Positions 1-9,838 are shown, numbered from the stretch's first letter. The stretch is DNA of 64,000 bases from Sulfurospirillum sp964466465 (GCA_964466465.1 CAYXNJ010000007.1:1-64000); one strand, 5' to 3'. Notes: generated from the letters alone by a model not told the origin. A program made the numbers and translations.

Positions 1-345
1 AGTAAAATTGTAAGTGGTGAAATTCCTTGCAACAAAGTACTTGAAAATGAGGAGTTCTTAGCGTTTCATGATATTAATCCAAAAGCGCCTATTCATATTT
101 TGATTATTCCCAAAATTGAGTATAAAAATTTTCAAGAAGTTGATCCAAAAATCATGGTGGGATTGACTGAATTTACACATCAAGTGGCAAAACTTCTAGG
201 GCTTGATGAAAGTGGTTATCGCTTAATTACAAATAATGGTAGTGATGGTGGACAAGAGGTGATGCACCTGCATTTTCATCTTTTAGGTGGTGCAAAACTT
301 TCATGGAATCACTTAAGCGACAGCGATTCACACAAATTTTTATAA
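1..345 (+). CDS. HIT family (histidine triad) protein, 5' end cut off by window
   Basis: The frame is open from base 1 to the stop at 343-345, giving 114 residues without the N-terminus; the first in-frame start-like codon (TTG at 100) is not the true start because upstream codons read as normal HIT sequence. The histidine triad HLHFH followed by LLGG sits near the C-terminus, as in Hint-type nucleotide hydrolases that cleave AMP-lysine or AMP-amide bonds. Hint proteins are small (about 115-120 residues), so only a few residues are missing. The exact cellular substrate cannot be read from sequence. A perfect hairpin follows directly downstream. Confidence 0.9.
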   Translation, partial: SKIVSGEIPCNKVLENEEFLAFHDINPKAPIHILIIPKIEYKNFQEVDPKIMVGLTEFTHQVAKLLGLDESGYRLITNNGSDGGQEVMHLHFHLLGGAKLSWNHLSDSDSHKFL

Positions 346-351
346 CATCAT

Positions 352-373
352 AGAAGAGGTTTTCACCTCTTCT
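352..373. terminator. Hairpin terminator between HIT gene and argH
   Basis: A perfect 9-bp stem (AGAAGAGGT / ACCTCTTCT) with a TTTC loop lies between two convergent genes. On the plus strand it is followed by TACTTTTTCTT, so it should end the HIT transcript; by symmetry it may also stop argH transcripts, although the minus-strand tail is less U-rich. Confidence 0.75.
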
Positions 374-382
374 TACTTTTTC

Positions 383-1768
383 TTATCTACGTGCTTTCAT
401 CCACGCTTCAAAAATTTCAATCTGTTTACATGTGGAAGTTACCGCCGTTCCTCCTTGGGAAGTACGTGCATTCATTGAATTGACTAAAGAGAGATACTCA
501 CATACATCATTTCCAATACGTGGATCAACCTTTTGAAGTTCAGCGACACTCATTACGCTTAAATCAATTCCTAAGCTCTCTGCGTGCGCTACTGCACGCC
601 CTGTAATAAAATGTGCTTCACGAAATGGAATATCACATTTTTGTACTAAATAATCTGCTAAATCGGTTGCACTAAGATGCCCTACTTCGCAGGCTTGTTT
701 CATACGATCAACATTAATTGTCATTGTTCGTACTGCTTCTTTGAGGATATTAAGAGACATGTAAACGGTTTCGACACTGTCAAAAACACCCTCTTTATCT
801 TCTTGCATATCTTTATTATAAGCTAATGGTAATCCTTTGAGTACTGTCAATAACGAGATAAGATTGCCATTGACACGACCTGTTTTACCACGTAAAAGTT
901 CAGGAACATCAGGATTTTTCTTTTGAGGCATGATGGAGCTACCTGTTGAGTACTCATCACTCAGTGTTACAAACTTAAACTCATAACTTGACCATAGTAT
1001 GAGCTCTTCTGCAAAACGAGAAACATGCATCATAATGGTTGAAATGTTAAAAAGAATCTCAAGTGCAAAATCACGATCACTCACCGTATCAAGGCAGTTT
1101 ACACTCACACTATCAAAGCCTAAAAGCTGTGCGACATATTCTCTATCAATATTGTGTGGTGTTCCAGCAAGTGCTGCACAACCTAGTGGTAACACATTGT
1201 TGCGCTGATACGAACTCTCTAAACGCTCAATATCACGTTTGAACATCGAAACATACGCTAAAAGATGAAATGCTAAATTAATAGGTTGCGCATGTTGAAG
1301 ATGTGTCATACCAGGGAGTAATGTTTGAGTATGTTCTTTTGCAATATTCATCAATACGTCAATCACCTCTTCTAAAACATGAACGATGATTAAAGTCTGT
1401 TTTTGCACATACTGTCTAAAATCAACTGCAACTTGATCATTACGACTTCTTGCCGTGTGTAAACGCTTACCTGCTTCACCAATTAAATCAATCAGCCTTG
1501 TCTCAACAGACATATGAATATCTTCATGGGCAATATCAAAAACAAATATTCCCTCTTCGATCTCTTTTTTAATTTGTAATAACCCACGAGCGATTTGATC
1601 GGCTTCATCTTGTGTGAGGATGCCTTGTTTCGCTAGCATCGTTGCATGAGCAATCGAGCCTTTGATATCCTCTTCGTATAATTTTTTATCAAAAGGTAAT
1701 GAAGCGTTAAATTCGTCGAGTAGAGCAGCTCCGCTTGCGGCAAATCTGCCAGACCATAGCTTTGACAT
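383..1768 (-). CDS. argH: Argininosuccinate lyase
   Basis: Splits argininosuccinate into arginine and fumarate, the last step of arginine biosynthesis, in the cytoplasm. The 461-residue length is normal. The fumarase/aspartase superfamily signature GSSIMPQKKNPD lies near residue 280, the HTARSRNDQV substrate loop near 110 and THLQHAQP, carrying a catalytic His, near 160. It lies downstream of the pckA terminator, so it probably has its own promoter in the short gap or relies on read-through. No other arginine genes are adjacent. The ATG follows a weak AAGGAG-like site (CAAGGAG). Confidence 0.97.
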   Translation of the reverse strand: MSKLWSGRFAASGAALLDEFNASLPFDKKLYEEDIKGSIAHATMLAKQGILTQDEADQIARGLLQIKKEIEEGIFVFDIAHEDIHMSVETRLIDLIGEAGKRLHTARSRNDQVAVDFRQYVQKQTLIIVHVLEEVIDVLMNIAKEHTQTLLPGMTHLQHAQPINLAFHLLAYVSMFKRDIERLESSYQRNNVLPLGCAALAGTPHNIDREYVAQLLGFDSVSVNCLDTVSDRDFALEILFNISTIMMHVSRFAEELILWSSYEFKFVTLSDEYSTGSSIMPQKKNPDVPELLRGKTGRVNGNLISLLTVLKGLPLAYNKDMQEDKEGVFDSVETVYMSLNILKEAVRTMTINVDRMKQACEVGHLSATDLADYLVQKCDIPFREAHFITGRAVAHAESLGIDLSVMSVAELQKVDPRIGNDVCEYLSLVNSMNARTSQGGTAVTSTCKQIEIFEAWMKARR

Positions 1769-1795
1769 TAAAAAATCTCCTTGATTGTAAAAAAA

Positions 1796-1820
1796 GTACA
1801 GGAGTTTTAAACTCCTGTAC
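1796..1820 (-). terminator. Rho-independent terminator after pckA
   Basis: GTACAGGAGTTT / AAACTCCTGTAC are 12-base arms around one base, a near-perfect palindrome. On the minus strand it is followed immediately by seven T residues (1789-1795), the classic intrinsic terminator layout. It marks the end of the oadGAB-pckA operon. Confidence 0.85.
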
Positions 1821-1834
1821 GTGTCATGTTAGAA

Positions 1835-3412
1835 TTAGAGTTTTGGACCAGCGCTTGAAAAATCAGAATCTGCAGTAATATACTTTTTGAAGTTTTCAAT
1901 GAACATTTCAGCAAGCTCATCTCTGGTTGCATCATAAAGACTTTTGTTCTCCCAAGTATTTTTAGGATTTAAAATTTCAGTTGGTACACCATCTAATGCT
2001 TTTGGCACTTGAATGTTGAAAACAGGAATACTTTCAAATTCACATGCGTTGATGCTACCATCTAAAATTGCGTTGATACATGCACGTGTGGCTTTAATGC
2101 TCATACGTTTACCAACACCATAACTACCACCAGTCCAACCTGTGTTCACCAAATAAACATCAACATTGTGTTTTGCAATTTTTTCACCTAAAAGTTTTGC
2201 ATAAACGGTTGGATGAAGTGGTAAGAACGCCTCACCAAAACATGCACTAAAGGTTGCTACTGGCTCAGTAATACCACGCTCAGTTCCTGCAACTTTAGCA
2301 GTATATCCGCTTAAGAAGTAGTACATTGCTTGCTCTTTGGTCAATTTTGATACAGGAGGTAAAACGCCAAACGCATCCGCACTTAAAAAAATAATTTTCT
2401 TAGGATGACCTGCTTGGAGGCTTTCTTCATGATTGTCGATATGATAAATAGGATAAGAAACGCGAGTATTTTCAGTTTTTGAAGCATCCGCGTAATTGAC
2501 TTCATGATTGTCATTAATAACAACATTTTCTAAAAGAGCGTCTTGACGAATGGCACCGTAAATTTCAGGCTCACTGCTTGGATCAAGATTGATACATTTT
2601 GCATAACAGCCACCCTCAAAGTTAAACACACCTTCATCATCCCAACCATGCTCATCATCACCAATCAGTTTACGTTTTGGGTCAGTTGAGAGTGTTGTTT
2701 TACCTGTTCCTGAGAGACCAAAGAAAAGAGCTGTATCGCCTTTTTCGCCCACATTCGCGGAACAGTGCATCGAAAGTTTACCCTCTAATGGCAACCAGTA
2801 GTTCATCATAGAGAAGATACCTTTTTTAATCTCTCCGCCATACCATGTACCACCAATAATCGCGATATTCTCTTCGACGTTAAAGACAACAAAAACGTCT
2901 GAATGCAAACCATGTTTTTTATAATCTTCATTTGCCATTTTACATGCATTATAAAGTACAAAATCAGGTTTAAATTGAGCCAACTCTTCTTCACTTGGAC
3001 GAATAAACATGTTTTTTACAAAATGAGCTTGCCATGCAATTTCAGTGACCACACGAATACTTTTACGACTGGCAAGACTTCCACCACTGTAAGCATCTTG
3101 AACATAAATATCTTTACCTGAGAGCTGTTTTTTCACTTTAGCGAAAAGCTCATCAAAGACCTCTTTGCTGACTTTTTGGTTCAGTTTCCCCCATGCAATA
3201 TATTTGTTAGAAGGTTCTTGATCTACAAAATATTTGTCTTTTGGGCTACGTCCTGTAAAAATTCCCGTATCGACACTAAAGGTACCATTGCTTGTAACAC
3301 GACCTTCATTGTTTGCCACTTCGTGCTTTAAAAGCTCATCATAATTTAAGTTGTAGTGAATTTTTCCAATATTGGTTAAGCCTAACTTTTCGATTTCATT
3401 AATCTTTGACAT
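1835..3412 (-). CDS. pckA: Phosphoenolpyruvate carboxykinase (ATP)
   Basis: Interconverts oxaloacetate plus ATP and phosphoenolpyruvate plus CO2, the entry to gluconeogenesis. The 525-residue length fits the ATP-dependent bacterial family rather than the longer GTP enzyme. The kinase P-loop GLSGTGKTTLS lies near residues 230-240, followed by the DDEHGW metal-binding segment. Only 23 bp separate it from oadB, and a strong terminator follows, so it is the last gene of an oadG-oadA-oadB-pckA operon. Both OAD and PckA consume oxaloacetate, one making pyruvate and the other PEP, so co-transcription places the pyruvate/PEP/oxaloacetate node under one control. Confidence 0.97.
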   Translation of the reverse strand: MSKINEIEKLGLTNIGKIHYNLNYDELLKHEVANNEGRVTSNGTFSVDTGIFTGRSPKDKYFVDQEPSNKYIAWGKLNQKVSKEVFDELFAKVKKQLSGKDIYVQDAYSGGSLASRKSIRVVTEIAWQAHFVKNMFIRPSEEELAQFKPDFVLYNACKMANEDYKKHGLHSDVFVVFNVEENIAIIGGTWYGGEIKKGIFSMMNYWLPLEGKLSMHCSANVGEKGDTALFFGLSGTGKTTLSTDPKRKLIGDDEHGWDDEGVFNFEGGCYAKCINLDPSSEPEIYGAIRQDALLENVVINDNHEVNYADASKTENTRVSYPIYHIDNHEESLQAGHPKKIIFLSADAFGVLPPVSKLTKEQAMYYFLSGYTAKVAGTERGITEPVATFSACFGEAFLPLHPTVYAKLLGEKIAKHNVDVYLVNTGWTGGSYGVGKRMSIKATRACINAILDGSINACEFESIPVFNIQVPKALDGVPTEILNPKNTWENKSLYDATRDELAEMFIENFKKYITADSDFSSAGPKL

Positions 3413-3435
3413 AGTCTTTATATCCTCAAAACATT

Positions 3436-4746
3436 TTATTTAAAAATAGACAACAGCACACCTGCTGCAACCGCAGAGCCAATGACACCTGCCACATTTG
3501 GACCCATTGCATGCATTAAAAGCATATTGGTTGGATCTTCCTTCATACCCTCTTTATTTGAAACCCTTGCTGCCATAGGTACAGCACTCACACCTGCCGA
3601 TCCAATCAATGGATTGACTTTATGTTTACTCACTTTATTCATCACTTTTGCCATCAAAATGCCGCCTGCTGTTCCCATAGAAAATGCAATAAGTCCTAAG
3701 ACAATAATTCCTAAAGTTTCAGGCACTAAAAATTTCTCAGCTGCTAGTTTTGAGCCAACGGAAAGTCCTAAGAAAATGGTGACAATATTGATTAACGCAT
3801 TTTCCATTGTATCTGACAATCGTTTAACAACACCCGATTCACGTGCCAAATTACCAAATGCTAAAGCACCAATCAGTGGTGTCGCATCAGGAAGCATCAA
3901 AATACACAGAATCATCACGGTAATTGGAAAAATGATTTTCTCAATTTTTGAGACTTCGCGCAACTGTTCCATTTTAATTTGACGTTCTTCTTTCGTAGTA
4001 AGGGCTCTCATAATAGGTGGTTGAATAATAGGAACCAATGCCATATACGAATACGCTGCGACAGCGATAGCACCCAAAAGATCAGGGGCTAAGCGGGTTG
4101 CAACGAAAATAGATGTTGGGCCATCTGCCCCACCAATAATACCAATCGCGCACGCATCTTTGAGTGAAAAATTGATAAAGCCTGTGTATTCGGTTAAAAC
4201 AGCTGCCCCTACAATGGTACCAAAGATACCTAACTGCGCTGCACCACCAAGAAGGGCTGTTTTTGGGTTTGCTATGAGCGGACCAAAGTCTGTCATCGCA
4301 CCCACACCCATAAAGATCATAAGTGGGAAAAGTCCTGAGCTAATGCCCATATTAAATAAAATCCCTAAAAATCCTTCAGGTCCTGCAATATCTGCCACAG
4401 GGATATTGGCTAAAAATCCACCAAACGCGATAGGAATCAGTAAAAGTGGTTCAAAGCCTTTAGCAATAGCAAGATAAATCAAAATAAAACAGATACCCAT
4501 CATCACTACTCTACCTGCACCTTGGTTAAAGGTGGAAATAGGTATGCCATGCGATACCATTCCTTCAACAGGATTAATCATTGCATTAATACCTGTGGAC
4601 TCATAGAGGGAAACGAAAAGCTCTGTAACACTTTTTGATTTATAATCTTGATTCAAATTTTCTTTGGCTACATCGCTTGCACTTAGTGATAAAGGAATCA
4701 CTGCCAATCCTAATAGCAACAATATCCCTATAAACATTTTTCTCAT
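3436..4746 (-). CDS. oadB: Oxaloacetate decarboxylase beta subunit, Na+ pump
   Basis: Integral membrane subunit that decarboxylates carboxybiotin and couples this to Na+ export. The 436 residues are mostly hydrophobic helices. The conserved GIIGGADGPTSIF segment near residue 205 contains the Asp known in this family (OadB/GcdB/MmdB) to bind Na+ and act in decarboxylation. The N-terminus reads like a signal sequence followed by a polar stretch before the first core helices. It sits 8 bp downstream of oadA and is co-transcribed. Presence of this gene is what separates a Na+-pumping decarboxylase from a soluble pyruvate carboxylase B subunit. Confidence 0.95.
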   Translation of the reverse strand: MRKMFIGILLLLGLAVIPLSLSASDVAKENLNQDYKSKSVTELFVSLYESTGINAMINPVEGMVSHGIPISTFNQGAGRVVMMGICFILIYLAIAKGFEPLLLIPIAFGGFLANIPVADIAGPEGFLGILFNMGISSGLFPLMIFMGVGAMTDFGPLIANPKTALLGGAAQLGIFGTIVGAAVLTEYTGFINFSLKDACAIGIIGGADGPTSIFVATRLAPDLLGAIAVAAYSYMALVPIIQPPIMRALTTKEERQIKMEQLREVSKIEKIIFPITVMILCILMLPDATPLIGALAFGNLARESGVVKRLSDTMENALINIVTIFLGLSVGSKLAAEKFLVPETLGIIVLGLIAFSMGTAGGILMAKVMNKVSKHKVNPLIGSAGVSAVPMAARVSNKEGMKEDPTNMLLMHAMGPNVAGVIGSAVAAGVLLSIFK

Positions 4747-4754
4747 TTTGTTCC

Positions 4755-6572
4755 TTATAAGGTGACAAGTAGTTGATTATTGACGATTGTATCACCTTGT
4801 TTGACTCTTACGCTACTAACAACACCATCTTCTGGAGAAGCTACTTCAATTTCCATTTTCATTGCTTCAATGACAATAACTGGCTGACCTTTTTTCACTT
4901 TATCACCCACATTAACAAGTACTTTAAAGATAGAGCCAGGGAGTCCAGCTTTGATTTCACAACCACCTGAACTCGGCGCTGCAGGACTACTAGATGATAC
5001 AACACCTTCTTCACAACCATCTTTAACATCAATAATATACACTTCACCATCAATAACGAATGTTGTATCGTTGCCTTCTGATGTTACATAGTATTTTTGG
5101 CCATTTACGGTTACAGTAAATTCTGAGCTGCCTGTTGATTCTACTGGTGTTACTGGCTTTTCTTTCTCAATTTTGCGAACATTGACTTTTGCTTCGCCTT
5201 TTAAGAATGCAATACCTTTCTCTTTACACGCTGCTGCAATTAAAAGATTTTCATCGCTTACTTCAAGATTGGCTTGTTCTAGCATTTTGCGTACATGAGA
5301 AAGTGATTTAGTCTCATCAGCATCTGCAAGATCAAGCGCATTTTTGGTTGTTGGTTCAAGTTTGAGTTGTTGACTTGCAAGTGCTACCACCTCGGCATTA
5401 GGAGCAACAGGTGTTTTTCCAAAATAGCCAAGTACCATTTTGCCATACCCCTCAGCAATTTTTGCCCATGGTCCAAACATAACATTGTTAAACGCTTGTT
5501 GGAAATAAAATTGAGAAACAGGTGTAACACTTGTACCGTATCCGCCTTTTTCAACCACTTCACGCATCGCTTTAATGACTTCTGGGAATTTGTGAAGAAT
5601 GTTATTGTCACGAAGCATTTGGGTATTGGCAGTTAACGCACCACCTGGCATTGGAGAAAAAGGGATAAGAGGAGAAACTTGCACCGCTTCTGGTGGCATA
5701 AAATAATCTTTTAAACAGTCTTGTAATACATCTTCGTACGTCAAGATTTTTTCAAGCTCGAGTCCACCAAGATCATACTCTTTACCCTTAACAGCATGAA
5801 GCATTGTAAGAATGTCTGGCTGAGATGTACCACCGCTCACAGGGGAAGCTGCAAGGTCAATACCATCAACACCTGCTTCAAGTGCCGCTAAATAACATGC
5901 CACACTCACACCTGCTGTTTCATGCGTGTGAAGACGTAAATGGGTACCTTCTGGAACAAGTTTACGTGCCATTTTAAGGGTTTCATACACTTTTTGAGGA
6001 CTAGAAGTTCCACTCGCATCTTTAAAACAGATACTATGATACGGAATACCTGAATCTAAAATCTCACGTAGGGTTTTTTCATAAAACGCTACATCGTGCG
6101 CTCCTACACATTTAGGAGGAAGATCCATCATTGTAACGACGATCTCATGTTTAAGTCCATGGTGCACAATGCGCTCACCACTGTATTTAAGATTCTCTAC
6201 ATCATTCAGAGCATCAAAGTTACGAATGGTTGTCGTACCATGTTTTTTAAACATTTTAGCATGCAAATCAATAAGCTCACGATTGCCCGTATCAAGCATG
6301 ACCGTATTCACACCACGTGCTAATGTTTGGAGATTTGCATTAGGTCCTGCAATCTCTCTAAATTTGTCCATCATGACAAAAGCATCTTCATTGAGATAGA
6401 AATAAAGGCTTTGGAAGCGTGCTCCTCCTCCAAATTCAAAATGGCTAATACCTGCATCTCTTGCTGCAGCTACCGCAGGAAGAAAATCATCCATAAGTAC
6501 ACGTCCACCAAAAACCGACTGAAACCCATCTCTAAACGTCGTATCCATCACATCGATGTATTTTTTAGCCAT
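4755..6572 (-). CDS. oadA: Oxaloacetate decarboxylase alpha subunit / pyruvate carboxylase subunit B
   Basis: Biotin-dependent carboxyltransferase, 605 residues. N-terminal TIM-barrel domain with DTTFRDGFQS, the ICFKDASG motif whose Lys is catalytic, and the metal ligands in LHTHETAG; then a helical domain; then a C-terminal biotinyl domain with EAMKMEIEV, biotinylated on Lys near residue 571. The start of the barrel is the variant typical of Campylobacterota (FRDGFQSVFGG rather than the common LRDAHQSLLAT). C. jejuni uses a close homologue as PycB of pyruvate carboxylase; here the neighbouring oadB and oadG point to oxaloacetate decarboxylase, though a shared role with a PycA encoded elsewhere cannot be excluded. 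Confidence 0.93.
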   Translation of the reverse strand: MAKKYIDVMDTTFRDGFQSVFGGRVLMDDFLPAVAAARDAGISHFEFGGGARFQSLYFYLNEDAFVMMDKFREIAGPNANLQTLARGVNTVMLDTGNRELIDLHAKMFKKHGTTTIRNFDALNDVENLKYSGERIVHHGLKHEIVVTMMDLPPKCVGAHDVAFYEKTLREILDSGIPYHSICFKDASGTSSPQKVYETLKMARKLVPEGTHLRLHTHETAGVSVACYLAALEAGVDGIDLAASPVSGGTSQPDILTMLHAVKGKEYDLGGLELEKILTYEDVLQDCLKDYFMPPEAVQVSPLIPFSPMPGGALTANTQMLRDNNILHKFPEVIKAMREVVEKGGYGTSVTPVSQFYFQQAFNNVMFGPWAKIAEGYGKMVLGYFGKTPVAPNAEVVALASQQLKLEPTTKNALDLADADETKSLSHVRKMLEQANLEVSDENLLIAAACKEKGIAFLKGEAKVNVRKIEKEKPVTPVESTGSSEFTVTVNGQKYYVTSEGNDTTFVIDGEVYIIDVKDGCEEGVVSSSSPAAPSSGGCEIKAGLPGSIFKVLVNVGDKVKKGQPVIVIEAMKMEIEVASPEDGVVSSVRVKQGDTIVNNQLLVTL

Positions 6573-6587
6573 CTTACTTTGCCCTTT

Positions 6588-6839
6588 TTACTGTTTTGTT
6601 TTTTTGTTATATGACCTAATAGAAGCAGCAATGGCTGCAACAACTGAGAAGTTATCTTTTTGTGATAATTCTGGTGTAGAATTACCAACACTAACACTCT
6701 CCTGTTTAGGAGGAAAGTATTTTAGAATGAGTTTAGCCTGGATTTCCAAGACAACCACCATTAAGGCTAAAAACATAAATACAGTGGACATACCAAGAAC
6801 CAAGAATTTCAAGGTTTCCACAATCAGATTAACTTCCAT
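6588..6839 (-). CDS. oadG: Oxaloacetate decarboxylase gamma subunit
   Basis: Small 83-residue protein with one N-terminal membrane helix (about residues 10-35) and a polar, Pro-containing tail. In the OAD family this subunit anchors and assembles the alpha and beta subunits. It is first in the oadGAB-pckA operon, 15 bp ahead of oadA. Assignment rests on size, topology and position more than on sequence motifs. Confidence 0.85.
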   Translation of the reverse strand: MEVNLIVETLKFLVLGMSTVFMFLALMVVVLEIQAKLILKYFPPKQESVSVGNSTPELSQKDNFSVVAAIAASIRSYNKKTKQ

Positions 6840-6901
6840 AGACGCAACCTTTTTGTTTAAATTTAACTAAAAAACATAGTCAAAATTCTGGTATTTTATC
6901 A

Positions 6902-6920
6902 TTTTATTTATTAAATAAAA
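6902..6920. promoter_or_regulatory. AT palindrome upstream of oadG, possible operator
   Basis: Perfect 9-bp arms TTTTATTTA / TAAATAAAA around one base, about 60 bp upstream of the oadG start in the only gap that can hold the operon promoter. It consists solely of A and T, so chance is a real possibility in this AT-rich genome. Confidence 0.3.
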
Positions 6921-6957
6921 CCTATAAAACAGAGCTTTTTTGAAGGGGATAAGGAGG

Positions 6958-6991
6958 GTCACTCTATCGCGTTCATCCACGATAGAGTGAC
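6958..6991. terminator. 12-bp perfect hairpin between the lactate dehydrogenase gene and oadG
   Basis: Arms GTCACTCTATCG and CGATAGAGTGAC are perfectly complementary around a 10-base loop, just downstream of the 7013-9838 gene. The minus-strand transcript continues with CCCTCC rather than a U tract, so termination would be atypical; it may instead be a processing hairpin or a 3'-end stabiliser separating two operons. Confidence 0.5.
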
Positions 6992-7012
6992 TATTTTGAG
7001 AAAAAAAAGTGC

Positions 7013-9838
7013 TTATGAGATGGCACGCTCTAGTAGATAAAAGAGGGAACGATACTCTAACCCACTCTCTTCGCTAAGTCCAATTTCACATGGTTTACCT
7101 GTGGAAAAGGCTAATTTTGTATCACTTGGAATCGATGCTTTTAAATGACGTAAAGCTGATTTGTTGAGTTCTGGATAATTAAATCCACGATCTCCTGCAA
7201 AACCGCAACATGTAACATCTGCAGGAACTGTGACTTTAGAGCTACACAAACGTGCAATCTTCTCAAACTTGTCTGCTAAGCCCATTTTACGGGTGCTACA
7301 GATGGTATGAATCACCACAGGCTCATTAATTTGTTTAATGGTTAATTTATCTAAAAGATAATCATGAATAAACTCGATAGGATCATGAACTTTAAGCCCT
7401 GAATCAAAATACTCCATCATGGTTTTCGTACACGAACTCATATCACACAAGATTGGGTATTTCCCATTTTCACTTGCTTTATTAAGCGCTGCTTCTAATT
7501 CCATTGATTTTTGTTTGCCTTCTGCTTTATAGCCCTTACTGGAGAAAGGCATACCACAGCAAAGAGGCTTTAATTGTTCAGGGAAAATGACTTCATAACC
7601 CGCTTTTTCTAAAATGCCAATAATGAGTTCATCTAACTCTTTCTCTTCACCTTTTGGTTTTGGATTTCCCATCGTACGATTTAAACAGGATGAAAAATAG
7701 ACAACTTTTTCAGCAGAACCAAAGAGTTTTCGACTGTCTTTAAATGTATGTCCTCCTGGAAGGCTAGCTGTCCATAGTGGCAATTTATTTCCGCTAAGGG
7801 CGGTAACACCTGCGCTCATTGCCTTCATCACACCATCGGGTATAACAGCGTTGACACCTTTTACAGCACTTAGTACAAAGCTACCAATACCTAAAACGGT
7901 TCCATAGTTATTAGCGATCATTCCTGCAATTTTGTGTTGTGTTGGTGTAATTTGATGTGCACGAATTTTCTTCGTTAAAGCACCCGTATCGATACCGACT
8001 GGACAAACAAGTGAACAGAGTGAACACGTCGCACATGTTTCAACACCATCATACTGATAAAGCTTTTGCATCTCTTCAAATGCTTCCATTTCATCTTGAT
8101 TTTTCAATGTTGTCATACGTCTATTGACAACAATACGTTGTCTTGGCGTTAGAGTAAGCGCGTTGGAAGGGCATGCTGGCTCACAAAATCCACACTCAAT
8201 ACATTTATCAATATAGTCATCGGTCTTAGGCATTTCTTTGAAATTTTTCAGATGCGCTTTTGGATCTGCATTGATAATAACACCAGGATTTAAAAGTCCT
8301 TTCGGATCAAAAATCGCCTTAATCTCTTTCATCAGCACATACGCATCATTACCCCATTCTAACTCAACAAATGGAGCCATATTACGACCTGTTCCATGTT
8401 CTGCTTTGAGACTTCCATGATATTTTGTAGCAACCTGTTCTGCGACTTCTTGCATAAAGTCTTCATAACGCTTAATCTCTTTAGGGTCTTCAAATGCTTG
8501 TGTAAAGACAAAGTGAAGATTGCCATCTAGGGCATGCCCAAAAATGATAGCTTCGTTATAGCCATATTTTTTAAACAACTCTTGTAACTCTAATGTTGCA
8601 TCAGCCAGTGATTCGATAGGATATGCCACGTCTTCAATGATGACCGTTGTACCACTCTCACGTACTGCACCAACGGCAGGGAAAAGTCCTTTACGAATTT
8701 TCCAGTACTTCGTATATTCATACACATCTTTGGTGAAATGCAATGGCATTTCAGGCTCAATGTGGGAGAGTTTTTCTAAAATAACTGCGATATTTTCATC
8801 CAACTTTGCATCGTTTTCTGCACGACTCTCAACAAGAACCGCCGTTGCTGTAGGGCTTAGTGTTTTCAAAAAGCTTGGCATACCTTCTTTGTTTTCAACA
8901 CTTCTAAGTCCCGCTCTATCCATCATTTCAGCAGCAGCAACGTTTTCTTTACATTGTGTTTTAAGCACAATAACCGCATCACAGGCATCTTTAATATTTT
9001 TAAAGATCATTAAGGCACTGGCTTTATCTTTGTACTCAGGAACCGTTTTAAACGTAATCTCTTTGATAAATCCGAGTGTGCCTTCACTACCAATCATGAG
9101 GTGCGCGATAATATCAATCGGATCTTCATAATCTACAAGTGCATTTAGACTATAACCACAGGTGTTTTTGATTTTAAATTTTCGTACAATTTTTTCATGA
9201 AGCTCTGGATTGGCTCTTACTTCTTTTGCAAGGGTACTAATGCGCTCAACCAGTGCATGGTGATACTGTTTAAATGCTTTAATGCTCTCCGATGAACCTG
9301 TATCAAGCTCTGTTCCATCATGAAAAATAATTTTCATCGACTCTAAGGTTTTATATGAATTATCTGTCGTACCACAACACATACCGCTGGCATTATTTGC
9401 AGCAATACCAGAAATCATCGCTGCACCAATACTCGCAGGATCTGGTCCAATTTTCTTACCATAAGGAAGCAAATACGCATTCGCATCAGCACCAATAACA
9501 GAAGGTTGCATTGTGATCAAACTCACATCTTTATTGACGGATATTCCTCTCCAGTCACGTGATGTTACAATCAATATGGAATCTGTAATCGCTTGTCCAG
9601 AAAGACTTGTTCCACCAGCACGGAAAACAACAGGCAAAGAGAGAGATGAGCTGATTTTAAGGATTTGACTGACTTCATCGGCATCATTCGCCCAAATAAC
9701 AACTTTGGGAATAAGCCTATAAAACGAAGCATCTGTGCCATAGGCAATGGTGTGAAGAGGGTCTGTAAAAATTCTCTTCTCAGGGATAAAATTTACAATT
9801 TCATTATAGAAATTAAGGTAATTTCCACTCAATGTCAT
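7013..9838 (-). CDS. FAD/Fe-S oxidoreductase, probable respiratory D-lactate dehydrogenase
   Basis: A 941-residue fusion. The N-terminal half is a flavin (PCMH/VAO) oxidase with the FAD loop FRAGGTSLSGQ near residue 70 and a FAD-oxidase C-terminal domain. The second half carries two 4Fe-4S clusters, CIECGFCEPACP near 547 and CATCSLCSLVCP near 599, then two CCG-type domains with CCGMPF (about 760) and CCGFAGDRG (about 876). This architecture is that of quinone-linked D-lactate dehydrogenases such as C. jejuni Cj1585c; 2-hydroxyglutarate or glycolate cannot be excluded. It would oxidise its substrate to a keto acid and pass electrons to the quinone pool. The TRAP transporter lies directly upstream on the same strand. 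Confidence 0.85.
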   Translation of the reverse strand: MTLSGNYLNFYNEIVNFIPEKRIFTDPLHTIAYGTDASFYRLIPKVVIWANDADEVSQILKISSSLSLPVVFRAGGTSLSGQAITDSILIVTSRDWRGISVNKDVSLITMQPSVIGADANAYLLPYGKKIGPDPASIGAAMISGIAANNASGMCCGTTDNSYKTLESMKIIFHDGTELDTGSSESIKAFKQYHHALVERISTLAKEVRANPELHEKIVRKFKIKNTCGYSLNALVDYEDPIDIIAHLMIGSEGTLGFIKEITFKTVPEYKDKASALMIFKNIKDACDAVIVLKTQCKENVAAAEMMDRAGLRSVENKEGMPSFLKTLSPTATAVLVESRAENDAKLDENIAVILEKLSHIEPEMPLHFTKDVYEYTKYWKIRKGLFPAVGAVRESGTTVIIEDVAYPIESLADATLELQELFKKYGYNEAIIFGHALDGNLHFVFTQAFEDPKEIKRYEDFMQEVAEQVATKYHGSLKAEHGTGRNMAPFVELEWGNDAYVLMKEIKAIFDPKGLLNPGVIINADPKAHLKNFKEMPKTDDYIDKCIECGFCEPACPSNALTLTPRQRIVVNRRMTTLKNQDEMEAFEEMQKLYQYDGVETCATCSLCSLVCPVGIDTGALTKKIRAHQITPTQHKIAGMIANNYGTVLGIGSFVLSAVKGVNAVIPDGVMKAMSAGVTALSGNKLPLWTASLPGGHTFKDSRKLFGSAEKVVYFSSCLNRTMGNPKPKGEEKELDELIIGILEKAGYEVIFPEQLKPLCCGMPFSSKGYKAEGKQKSMELEAALNKASENGKYPILCDMSSCTKTMMEYFDSGLKVHDPIEFIHDYLLDKLTIKQINEPVVIHTICSTRKMGLADKFEKIARLCSSKVTVPADVTCCGFAGDRGFNYPELNKSALRHLKASIPSDTKLAFSTGKPCEIGLSEESGLEYRSLFYLLERAIS

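Noticed and set aside
3482..3982. 166-residue frame antisense to oadB
   Set aside because: Shadow of a membrane protein gene; no start signal or recognisable domain.
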